From NCBI GenBank assembly GCA_958450365.1, contig CAUEEP010000740.1:3385001-3449000 (forward strand): DNA of 64,000 bases, given 5' to 3'. Below the pieces are notes generated by a model that was not told the origin of the DNA, made no database searches, and saw only the letters and a program-made list of their open reading frames with translations. Shown here in pieces: positions 1 through 11,800 of this stretch (its first letter is position 1; each line of letters starts with the position of its first letter). The stretch is from Mesorhabditis belari. Its lineage: Eukaryota > Nematoda > Chromadorea > Rhabditida > Rhabditidae. Position numbers and translations under genes: made by a program.

Positions 1-695
1 GTCTTCTCCCTAAACATTATTGTATTATTGTATAGCTTTGATTTCTTAATAGTAGCTGTTGCTTTCCTGTCTTGATGTTTGTAGTGATTATTGTTGGTTT
101 AGATATAATCTTTATTACAACGATAATAGTTGGTTCAGTGGTTTGAGATTGGGAGGGTAGAGACACTCCACGGCACACGTCGGCAGCTCGTTCACATTGC
201 TTTTTCAACGGAACTCAGGCGTTGGTCTCGCACATAGGTGGCTAGCTGGCCATTTCCATACGTGGCGATCTCGATCACGAGATCGTCACGACAATTATAC
301 TCATTTTAAAATGATCTATCGATAACATGAAGAATATCCCAAAGTATTGTCAAATCTGCTGTCAGCAGTTTTTTGATTTTAAATCTTTTGATTAATCGAA
401 ATATTCCAAGTCTAAAATCAGCTTTCGAAATCAGCTCTAAATCTTACTTTTGTAAAGATCCCTCGCCATTTTTCTAGAAGCCATAGATTCAAAAAGAAAG
501 CTGAGATGAAAGAATTGCACCGCAAAAAGAGTTTTCATTTTTTCTATTATTTCATCCACAAATTCCTCTTTTCTTCTTTTCTTCGAATATCTCGCAGCAA
601 CGCGAAAGCAGTAGCCCTGAACTACCATAATTAACTCTCTATTTGCTTCTTACAATTTCTACAATTTAAATTTCCTTAAAGCTATAACATATTCA
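1..695. other. AT-rich sequence with no supported gene
   Basis: I see no exon with conserved protein content and no RNA gene here. Short open frames exist on both strands, but their composition is low-complexity and no splice-site pattern joins them. Confidence 0.4.
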
Positions 696-1076
696 ATGAT
701 GAATCCTAAAAAGAAACCCGCTAAATCCAAGAAAAACTTAAAAATCTCTTCTGCTAAACCGAAAAAGATATCATTGATTGGAAAGGTGACGAAGGTGAAG
801 AAGAATCGAATGAAGATGCAATCTTCTGTTCTAAAGCCAACGATTGCTTCAACTTTGAAAACTGCTGAGGAAAAGAAGAAAAGAAGAAAACCAGAAAAAG
901 AAGAAAAGGGGAAAAAGAAAACGAAAAAGACAAAAATATTGAAGGTGAAATCGATAAATGCAAAAGTGAATAGCCCATCGATTGAAATGACACAAAGTAT
1001 TGGAGAGAAGATTATTGAGGCGAAGAATGAAATGAACAATGAAGCTGTAAAAGCAGGTAAAGCGGGGATCAAATAA
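696..1076 (+). CDS. Hypothetical Lys-rich basic protein, single exon
   Basis: A 126-residue open frame starts at two tandem ATGs and ends at a TAA. It is very rich in Lys, with runs such as EKKKRRKPEKEEKGKKKTKK, then a less basic C-terminal third with a possible short helix (MTQSIGEKIIEAKNEM). No domain, signal peptide or membrane segment is visible. It could be a small nucleolar or chromatin-type basic protein, an exon of a larger gene, or a chance frame in A-rich DNA. The opposite strand is also open over much of it, which is expected for A-rich sequence and weakens the case. I do not recognise the family. Confidence 0.3.
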   Translation: MMNPKKKPAKSKKNLKISSAKPKKISLIGKVTKVKKNRMKMQSSVLKPTIASTLKTAEEKKKRRKPEKEEKGKKKTKKTKILKVKSINAKVNSPSIEMTQSIGEKIIEAKNEMNNEAVKAGKAGIK

Positions 1077-2207
1077 GCTCAATCACTGGGCAAGTGGCTT
1101 TCTGAGTAGCTTTTGAAGACGTCAATCAGATCGGCGGAGATTTTTGAACTCACTTTTGCAAGTGCTAGTTTGAAAGCTTTGTTCATTACTTTAAATCAAA
1201 GCAATACAATTGATTTTTTTTTTTGATCAATTGTATTTTGTTTACAAGTTGCGCGTTTGCCTGAACTTTTCCAAAACTTTGAACCCCTTCAACACCTTCT
1301 TCTGTGTTGAAGTTCTTCTGTTGTTCTTCTGTTGTTCTTCTTTACCATTAAAGCATTCGTGAATATTGTTTTCTTATTTGAAAACTATATTTCTATAAAT
1401 ATTCACTTATTTCACTAACACTTTACCTTTTCACAAAACTGTTTGCAACTCATTTTTCGTGTTTGACAGTGAAAGCTCAAAAAAGAAAAGTCGAGTCTTT
1501 TTTTCTCTCTTTTTGACACTCTTTCTTCACACAATTCTCTCAACGATGAAAAGCCTTTTTTTGGTGAAAAATTCATTTCCCTTGCTATTCCCTTGCTATC
1601 ATATTTAAAATTTCTAAAATTTTATCTATAACTTTTATCTATATCTATAATCTTAAGCTTTTCATTAAGCTTTTTCTGCAAATGCATTTATTACGAAACT
1701 TTCTCATTTTTCTCAATTCCCAAACCACGTCACGAAAAATTGAGTGCCCATGCCGAAATTGATTTCCCCCTCAAACAGAAAGCTTCGTGGTTATTGACTG
1801 TTCAAATTTTTCCTCAAAAAGCCATGAAAAACTGTGTTTTATATGGAAAAAGGTGTGATTTGTGTTGTTGTGTGAGTAGCCAACAAGTGAACCTTTCCTC
1901 CTTTTTCTCAATTTTCTTGTATTTGTTTTCCTCCTGAAAGTGTGTCTGAGTGAAGTGGAGAATTGAAGAAATCAACCAGGGAAAATGGGTTAAATGATTT
2001 GAATGAACTGAAATCGTTTCGCCTGTTGTATTGGGGGAAATTGTTAAGAAAAATATAAATATTCTAACCGTAGACCATTGCTTCTGGAGTCTTACTGTAC
2101 CTTTTCTCTAAGGCATTTTCTAAAACTACCCTGACCGTGCTTCGAAAATCTACGGTTGATATGCGTCATTCGGATTCAAGAGATATTTTCTATCATCTCA
2201 TTTTCAG
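1077..2207. other. Intergenic T-rich region upstream of the flippase
   Basis: No conserved exon is seen. The stretch contains poly-T tracts and short repeats (three copies of a TTCTTCTGTTG-like unit near 1305-1340). It probably holds promoter and 5' UTR sequence for the flippase gene, but no specific element can be defended. Confidence 0.3.
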
Positions 2208-2270
2208 CGGTCGTAGCTCCGGCTCGTGACACGCCATCAGCCACTCTACCGGGCACTCCACAAGAAAAAG
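2208..2270 (+). other. Possible upstream exon of the flippase gene
   Basis: A 63-nt segment is bounded by a strong acceptor (ATTTTCAG) and a donor (AAAAAG/GTATGC). Only one frame is open, giving a Pro/Thr-rich peptide (VVAPARDTPSATLPGTPQEK). Its exit phase does not match the entry phase of the exon at 2863 unless one base of the A run before the donor is spurious. It may be a 5' exon of the flippase or an alternative start. Confidence 0.35.
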
Positions 2271-2470
2271 GTATGCTTAAAAGGATTGTTTCTTAGTCAA
2301 GTTCGAGATGTAGTTTGACTTCAAGTCAAGACAAATTTCATTTCAGTCAAATCAGATCAATTCGAATTCTATTTTGAGTATGTCTCCTTTTCTGGAAAAA
2401 AAGTGATCGCATTTTCTGGAAAAGAATGATTGCATTTGATTATTTCAGAAAAAAATCCACTAGGAAACCT

Positions 2471-2737
2471 ACCTTAAATACTGTAATAGTACCCCACCCC
2501 CATTAATGACGGTGCGGAGTGTTGCGTAGTCTAGCTTTGAACGAGTTTTTCTCGACACTGGTTCATGCTACAATGCGCGCTTAGGTATCAAAAAATAGCC
2601 CTGAATTTCAGCTATTTTTTGATACCAAAGACGCATTTTTTGAAAGTACGGGCGCTTTGAAAAAAATGAAATACTAAAAACTTTTGCAACTACGCGACTG
2701 TACGAGGGAGGTGGGGTACTATTACAGTATTTACGGT
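2471..2737. mobile_element. Foldback MITE, family A copy 1 (ACCGTA ends)
   Basis: This 267-bp element has near-palindromic ends reading ACC(G/T)TAAATACTGTAATAGT at one side and the reverse complement at the other. Inside, TATCAAAAAATAGC and GCTATTTTTTGATA form a hairpin. Related copies lie at 20226-20325 (half), 20755-21024, 26300-26560, 49537-49805 and, degraded, at 54138-54349. There is no coding capacity. It lies in a 5' intron or leader of the flippase gene. Confidence 0.8.
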
Positions 2738-2862
2738 CGTCAATTTCGAGCCTGATCTACTTAAAAATAGCCCAAGCTAAGAAAAAGTGAAACTTTCTTA
2801 GTAGTAGATGAAAACTAGGAGTTTAATAAAACAAGATTGCAAGAAGAAGAAAACAATTTCAG

Positions 2863-5800
2863 GGAATCAATCCACAATTCTCATCGACGAGCGCTACTGG
2901 TGAAGGAAAGAAGAAAAGTGGAAAGGGTTGGAGGTGGAGGGAAATGTTTGGAGGATTTTTGGATCGATTAAGAGGGAAAAATGGTGAATCGATACAAGGA
3001 AAAGAAGAAAGACACTTGAAAGCGAATGATTCCGCTTACAATGCACAGTTCAAGTATACGGTTGGTTTAAGAGTTTGTTTAGTTGAAGAGATGATCTCAA
3101 TTCTTTTCAGGACAACTATATCAAGACGTCAAAGTACAATTTGTTGACGTTTCTCCCACAGAATCTCTTTGAGCAATTCACGAGAATCGCTAATTTTTAC
3201 TTTTTAGTGCTTATGATCTTACAAGTAAGACAACAAAAAGTTGCCTTTATTTTCAATTTTTTTTAGTTTATTCCTGTAATTTCATCAATATCTTGGTACA
3301 CGACAGCCATTCCACTTATATTTGTATTGGCTGTTTCAGCTGCGAAAGATGGATATGATGATGTGGTGAGGAAAAGTTAAGATTATAGCTCCGCCCGCTT
3401 TTAGCAATCCAACTTTGAGCCATTATCAATTTACCATTAAAAATCCAACTTTCAGCTCTAATTTCTTGGGATTAGGCTGTTCAATTTAAATAGTTTTTAT
3501 AAAAATTAATAGAGAAAGACTTGGCTGCTTAAATTTTTCTAGAAAATGGGTCTCAATACAACGAAAGAGATATATGCTTTTTTTTTAAATCCTAGCTTAG
3601 CTCTAGCCCCTAGCTCAGCTAATTTAAGGTCTTTTTTTTTTATAATTTTTAATTTTTTTCCAAAATTTTCCCCCCCCTTTTGGGTGGGCTTTGTTTGTTC
3701 TCTTTCCTCTTTTTCATACCCGGCCATGCCTGACTTTTTTCTTTGGAATTTGGGAACCAACGATATCAAGAATATTTAAATTGAAAAGCCCAACACGAAG
3801 AAATTAGAGCTTAAAGTTAGATTGGCAACGGGAAAAGGGGTGGGGTGCGTATGAGATGTTCTATAACTTTTTTAAAGCGTCTACCTGACGAGTTCAGGTA
3901 CTTTTTTGGTTTGCAGCAGATCTCGGACAAGATTATGGTAGTTCTTTAGTTTAGAAAAGATATTATTTAAGAGGAAAGGTGACCTATAAAAAAGAAATGC
4001 AATTGCCATTAACAATCCAACTTTCAGCTCTAATTTCTTGGGATTAGGCTGTTCAATTTAAATAGTTTTTATAAAAATCAATAGAGAAAGACTTGGCTCA
4101 TCTAACGATATCAAGAATATTTAAATTGAAAAGCCCAACACCAAGAAATTTGAGCTTAAAGTTAGATTGCTAATTGGAAAAGGGGTGGAGCGCGTCCGTT
4201 AGCGAAAAGTTAACGAAGTTTAACAAGTTATCGAGTACTGATAGCTGATATGATTTTTCAGCAACGACACATTTCCGATCGACAAGTGAACAATCGGAAA
4301 TCGTATGTGGTTAGAGGTGTGTTTTGAATAGAAAACTTTCGATTTTGAATCTCTCTGAAGATTGGCTAGATAATTTTAGACTCACTTTTCTAAATCCATA
4401 TTATCTTTAAATAAATAAGATGAGTTTGTTTTAGGCGGTCGCTTGGTGGAAGAACCGTGGCACAATGTGAAAGTCGGTGATGTGATTAGAATGATGAGCA
4501 ATCAATTTGTTGCGGTTCGTTTTTTGTTTTGCTTTCAAAATATGTTTCTCAAGAAAATTGTTTTTTCTAAAATATGTCAGCTTTTGGAAAGTATCGTAAT
4601 CTTGTCTCTAATTTTATTCAGTCTAGCTGTAGACTGGATAGATTGGAGAGAATATAGCTTGAATAGATTGGTAAAAACTTGAAACAAGATTACGGTAAGT
4701 TTGAGACAAGATTGTGGTAGGTTAGGTAGGAAAGATTATGGTGGGTTTAAGAGAAGGTTATGGTAGCTTAGGTAGGAAAGATGATGGTAAGTTTGAGGCA
4801 AGATTACGGCAGGTTAGGTAGGAAAGATTATGGTAAGCTTGAGACAAGATTATGTTATGGTAAGTTTGAGGACAAGATTACGGTAGGTTAGGTAGGGAAA
4901 GTTTATGGTAAGTTTGAGACAAGATTATGGTAGCTTAGGTCGGAAAGATTATGGTAAGTAGACATGCTTAGTCAAGAGGAATCAAGACTTTAAAATAAAG
5001 AGAATAAAGGGTAAAATAAACAAATTTTAGGCTGATCTTTTTTGTCGTTTCTTCCTCAGAACCCCATGGAATTTGTTATATCGAAACAAAAGAATTAGAT
5101 GGGGAAACGAATCTGAAAACGAGAGGCGCAATCCCGGAAACGGCTGAAATGGGCGATGATTTAGATCAAATTAGCGCTTTCAATGGTTTTGACTCACTTT
5201 TCAAAAAAGCAAATATCAAGATTCTACAGGGGAAATCGTTTGCGAGGCACCGAACAATAAATTGGATCGATTTCAAGGGCAATTGATTTGGCAACAAAAG
5301 ACTTTTCCCATCACAAATGATCAAATTCTTCTTCGAGGCTGTATTTTTGAAGAATACTAGATGGTGAATTGAAAAATTGAAACTTTCATTAAAAAAAAAC
5401 TCTTCAGGTGTTATGGTGTGGTTGTGTTCGCTGGCAAAGACACCAAATTGATGATGAACTCAGGAAAGACGAAATTCAAGAGAACGAGTCTTGATCGATT
5501 CCTCAATGTGCTCATTCTTGGGGTGATCGCGATCTACTTTATTTCTACTAAATCAGATTTTAGATTGTTCTTTTATTACTTGCAATGTGCCTTATTTGTA
5601 CAATTCTTTGCGGTGTTTGGGAGTGGACAACTGGACGGTTTTTCACGATTTATCTCCCTTGGGATAGCACGATTCCTGGATGGGATGATCAAGATAAAGT
5701 ACTACCATAGCAATTCTCGTTATCGATGATTCTACACTAACTAATTAGTTCTAGACAAACAGGCCAAGGCAAGGCTGACCCGAGTAGTTTGGCTCACTAT

Positions 5801-8800
5801 CAGAACCAGATCGAGAAGGCTGACCAGAACCAGAAGTATTGGTTTTAGAGCTGGCTAGAGTTCTGGTTCTGGTTTTGATCTGACCGGATCTCTGGCTCAT
5901 CCCTTCTCTTTCTGTCAAGTTATAAACTGAGGCTTTTACCGCACAAATTGCCCACAAATTGCTTTGTTTCTATCAAATTGCCAAGATCATATAATTTATA
6001 TTTCGAATATGTTAATGCTAACTTTCAATCTCAGGGCGGAAAACAAATCTCAGTGATCTCATTTCTGATGTTCTTTTCGTATATCATCTTGCTCAATACA
6101 TTAGTGCCAATTTCGTTATATGTCAGGTAAACAAAAAAAAACATTTGATATATAATTCAAAAAAAGCCTTACTTTAGTGTGGAAGTGATTCGATTTATCC
6201 ATTCATTTTGGATAAACAACGATAAGGAAATGTTTTATGAGAATGGAGAGAACAGTGTCTCGGCGAGAGCACAATCGACAACGCTGAATGAAGAATTGGG
6301 ACAAGTTTGGCGAAAAAAGGAAACACTCAAATGAATTCTCTAGGTTCAATACGTGTTTTCGGATAAAACGGGTACTTTAACGAGGAATATAATGACATTC
6401 AATAAGTGTACGATAAATGGAGTGCGATATGGAGATGCGATTGATTCAAGAGGGAATTATTTGGATATCACTGAGGTGAGTGCGTTAGAATCCTATTTAC
6501 GTGCGGTTTAAAGAGACTGGCGCGAAAAGGGCGCGACGCGCTTTCTAAAGCGTGGATACGATACCGTACCCCACACAAAAATTCCTCTTTTGCCATTCAT
6601 TTTCGTTTTTCGGCATTCGTCAATGTTGTCAGGCTTTTATGCCGAGTTCCGTTAAGTTTTTCCCTTTCGTAAAATCCATTATGTTCTTGTAGCGCGTTTA
6701 CTCCCTCTCCCCTCATTCTTTCCTTTCTTTTTATATTCTTTCGACCATGTTTCCTGTTTAGATTTTCTAAAATGGTTCTGTTTCGTTTCTCTCGGCTTCC
6801 TTCTACTCCATTGTCTTCGAATCTTTTTGTACATGCTGTATAAACTGAACTTAGCCAATTCCGGCTAAATTGAACTTTACGGTCCAAAAGCTCAAAATTA
6901 ACAGTGTAATTTTTTGGCTCTCCTTATTATGTTTGTGTTTTTTTGTGTGCATAGCGAAGCATTATAAATACTATTTTAACAAAATTAAGTCATTTTGAAT
7001 CTGAACCGTAAAGTTCAATCTTAGGGGTGAACTTTATGGTCAAAACAGTAATAATAAGCAAAAAGTCGATTTTTTTGGTCTACAAATTTTTCCCCCATTA
7101 TTTTTGTCTTTTTTTATGCATCACTAAGCATGAAAAATACTATTTAAAAGAAATGAAATAATTTTGGCTCTGGACCGTAAAGTTCAATTTAGCCCCAATT
7201 CCTTTTAACTAAAACGCAAATCTAAATAATCTCCCACAGCGCGATCTTCTTGTTATTTCGACTTCGGTTCAAATTATTTTAGAGGGTTCTTAAAGGTGCA
7301 AGGTAAGAGAATTAGTTACTAACTAGTGCTTGACTTGATTTCTTTTCAAAACTTTCTTTCGAAATCTGCAGTAATCTTGGCTGTTTTTATCCAATCTATC
7401 CACTTTTGTTTGATTCAAAGAATTTTTCAGACAACTCCATCCGTCGATTTCTCGTGGAATTCCGATTACGAGCCGGAGTTCAAATTCTACGATTGGAATT
7501 TATTGGACGCGTGTCGTAAAGGAACCTTTGAAGTGACCGAATTCTTTCGATTACTCGCTTTATGTCATACAGTGATGCCCGAAAGGGATAATGGAAGGCT
7601 CGTCTATCAGGTTTGATTTAAATAAAAGAACTACAGATATCAAGCTGATGCTCAAAAAGCACAACTCTTGTCTTTAATTGTAAGCTATCCATCTAAACAA
7701 AGCACTTTTGACCTCAAAAATCTCAATTTTAGGCTCAATCCCCTGACGAAGCCGCCCTAACATCCGCGGCTCGCAATTTCGGTTTTGTTTTTCGGAGTCG
7801 AACCCCTCAATCGATCACCATCAGTTTGAATGGAGTTGAAGAGGTTAGAAATTGAATTTTTCTTAAATAAACCCTTCCTAGGTCTACGAACTCTTGTGTA
7901 TTCTCGATTTCAACAACGATCGAAAGCGGATGTCGGTCATCACGCGAAACAGTCAAAACAAGATCCGACTTTATTGTAAAGGAGCCGATATGATGGTCAT
8001 GGCTAGGTATTGATATTGGAAAAGATATTTGAGTTCAGGATTTAATCCGAATTTTATTTAGATTGAGTCCTCGACTTCTCCTCTCCTTTTGGACGCCACA
8101 AATCAGCATTTGGCCGATTTTGCGGCGATTGGATTGCGAACACTTTGTCTGGCTTATAAAGATATCGATAATGCTGCTTTTGATGATTGGATGGTAAAAA
8201 AAATTGAACTCTTTGAAAAAAGATAACTTTTACAGAACAGACAGCAGAGAGGCGGCTGTTGATATGTACAATCGAGATGAGAAATTGGACGCATTGTATG
8301 AGGAAATGGAGAGAAGTAAGGGGAAATTGATGGTTGATGAATGGAATAGATATTATATTTGGATAATTTATTATATTATTCAGATCTAACTTTACTGGGT
8401 GCGACTGCGATCGAGGATAAACTGCAAGACGGAGTTCCTGAAGCAATCGCTCGACTAGCTGCAGCGAATATCAAGATCTGGGTGCTCACCGGAGATAAAA
8501 CTGTAAGAAACTATTGTATTATAAAAATAGTAGTGTCTATAAAGGAGCAGTGTCTGTTCGTCCGTCTGTACGTAATCTCAGCCGACTTTGGACCAAAAAG
8601 CTAAAATTTTTAAAAAGTCAAAATGAAGTGGCACTACGGGTGGTCGAACCCGAATCAAGCGCCGTAGACAAGCGCGCCGACTGCGCCACGGCGACGAAAA
8701 AATGCGTGCCATCAATATCGCCCAAAACATCCAACCAGAAAAATTTTCGGCTGGTTATTTGATAGTTTTACTAATACCCAATGCTTTAAATGATATTCAG

Positions 8801-11800
8801 TTAGAGATAAAATTTGAAAAATAAACTTCAGGAAACAGCCATCAACATTGCCTATTCTTGTCACCTGTTGACTGATGATATGAGCGAGATTATGGTCATT
8901 GATGGGTGAGTGAAAAAGCTTTGCTTTCTTTTTGGATACTTGTCGTTTTTTGGTACATGTGTTTTTACATTTGTATCAAAAATTAAAACTCCAATTAAGG
9001 TGTAAATGTAAATTTAGCTTTATTTTTAGACATAGCGAACAAGAGGTGGATGTCCAACTCAGAGACACATGGAGGGCATTTGATGCGGCCCTGGCTGCGG
9101 TACGGTCTAAATCAGTTTCACTACCAAATATTGTGTCAGCACTAGACCTAGGAATTTTCGGTGTGCACGCCAATAGGTGTACGACGGAAAAATGGCAGAT
9201 CTTGACTTGGCAGATTTCACTCAAAACTTTTTGATATCAATTGACGCAGAATTGAATTTTTTATCGATTGAAATTAAACACAAAAGATTTGAGTGAAATT
9301 GACCAAGATATAGCATTTTTCCGTTGAACATTTATTTGACGTTCACACCGAAAATTCCCAGTTCTAGTCAGCACGTAGTCATAGAAAACTTAGTAGTTTA
9401 CCAAACTTTCGAAAACCCTTTTCCTTTTGAACTAATGATTTCGCAAGTGTTTGTCGAATGCATGTGCGTGTGATTAGAGTGTAATCTCTTCAAATAAGGT
9501 CTTTACTAAAAGTGTCAATTCTCGAAAGTACCGTAAACCTGAATCAGGTAGGCATTCCAATGCATCTCCAGCTACGGTAACCCAGTCTAGATCCTAATCG
9601 TTATAGATATTTGGTGATCCTATCTCCAAGTTAGTTATGGTTACAGTAATCTTTACTACAGCAGTCGCAAAGGTTACTGTAACGGGTTACGGTAGCCAAG
9701 TCATGCTTGAAAGTATCTACCCGAATCTAAAAGTTGACATGTTTTACGAAACACCTTATTTGGCAGGAATACCCCTCAAGTGATGGTGAAGGTGATTGCT
9801 CCTTCTCAAAGTTTTGCTTGCAAAAATTTTTACGATTTTCTTCTCACCGAAATTCCCAAGCATTGGCTGATCTCTAAGAAAACTTTCACAATTTTCTCTT
9901 TTCAAAATTCCCAAGCATTTGCTGATGCTCAAACTTTCAACTTTCAAACTTTCAAACTTTCAAAAACTGTTGTGTTTGTTTGAAGACACGAACGGCTCGT
10001 TTCGGATGCACGACAGCCGTCGAGAGATACATTGATGAGATCATCAATTATGTGAGAGAAATCGAGAAGATAAAGGATGAAAAGAAGAATTTATCGACGA
10101 GCATCATCGATCGACGAGAATATCGCCCAATCGAACATTTATCGGTGTGTCTGTAGAGAGATCTCTACCATATTTTCTTCACTACAAAAGGAGGCTACAA
10201 ATTTTGCGAGTTACCAAGCCTTGTTCATTCACAAACATCCCACCGCATTTTTATCACACACTTGCACTTACTAAATTGCTTCAAAAAAAAATATTTTGAA
10301 CAATAGGACTCATTTTGGAATTGATTCAAAAAATTGATAATGCTAAACTTTTTTGGATTTTCATTTTTATTCGATTTGGATTCGATTCAAAATGAGTTCT
10401 TTGCATTGAAAGTTGAAAATCTTTTCTTTACAGAAAGCTCGTCCACCAACGGCTAGCGCGCGGATGCCTGAAAGATTTGATATTGAGACAATTCATGAAG
10501 AAGGAGAGTACGCAAATAACCAGAATGGAACACAATCAGCGAACAGAGGTTTGAAATGAAATTTTCTTTTTATTTGAAATTGAAATTGGAAGAATCTCGT
10601 GTTTTAAACCCGAAAATTAATTTGTAATTTAAAGAATTAAAAGAAAAAAAAAATGAAAAAACTCAAATAGGCGCTCCATTGTCGCCAAACAGTGGAGAAG
10701 GTGGAGGAGTGGCGCTGGTGATCAATGGGGATTCTCTTGGATTTGCTCTCACTGATCGTTTAGCTGCCACTTTTTTGGAAATCGCTTGTAAATGTCAGGT
10801 AACATCATTCTAATTCATCATTCTTTGCTAAAATGTGTCAACTTTTGAAAACTCTTGTCTCTAATTTTTACCACAAGCTATCTACTCTTAGTCCTTCTCT
10901 TTCTTCCTCTCCCCCCCCGTATATTTCCTTTTTCTTTTCTGGCTAGAAGATATCGGATAACTCAATGGTTAAAGCACTTGCCCGGAAGGTCGAGATCGAG
11001 CTCCGAAGTTGAGGGTTCAATCCGGAGATAGCTTGCGGGTTCAACCCGGAGGTAGCTTGAGGGTTCAACCCGGGGACAGCTTGAGGGTTCAATCCGGAGA
11101 TAGCTTGAGGGTTCAATCCGGAGACAGCTTGAGGGTTCAATCCTGTCTCCGGAATTTCTTTCTTTACTATTCTGTGAGGATTTGTGAAGGACATTAAAAG
11201 ATTGATTGAAATTAGTAGATTGAAAGAAATAAAAAGTCGATTGATTAGATAAGAAAAAGACGAGATTACAGTGTTTTCAAAAGTTGATACGTTTAAGTTT
11301 AAAAAGCACATCGTTGTCTTTCAGGCAGTGATCTGTTGCCGGGTGACTCCGCTTCAAAAAGCTCAAGTGGTTGATTTGGTTAAAAGAAACAAAAAAGCGG
11401 TAACCCTATCAATCGGTGATGGAGCGAATGATGTGTCGATGATTAAAACAGCTCATATTGGAGTCGGGATCTCTGGTTTGTATCAATTTGTAACAGTACC
11501 ATTCCTTGTTTCCAGGACAAGAAGGAATGCAAGCCGTGTTGGCCTCTGATTACTCAATTGGACAATTCAAATATTTGGAGCGTTTACTTTTGGTGCACGG
11601 ACGGTAAAGAAAAAGTCAAATAAGTCAAATAATTCATTTTTTAGATGGTCTTATATCAGAATGTGCAAATTCTTGAGCTATTTCTTTTATAAGAATTTTC
11701 TTTCACTCTCACTCATTTCTGGTATTCGTTCTTTTGCGGATATTCTGCACAGGTAAGGGTTTTTTTTCTTTCTTTCTTTCTTTTTCAAGAAAATATGAAT

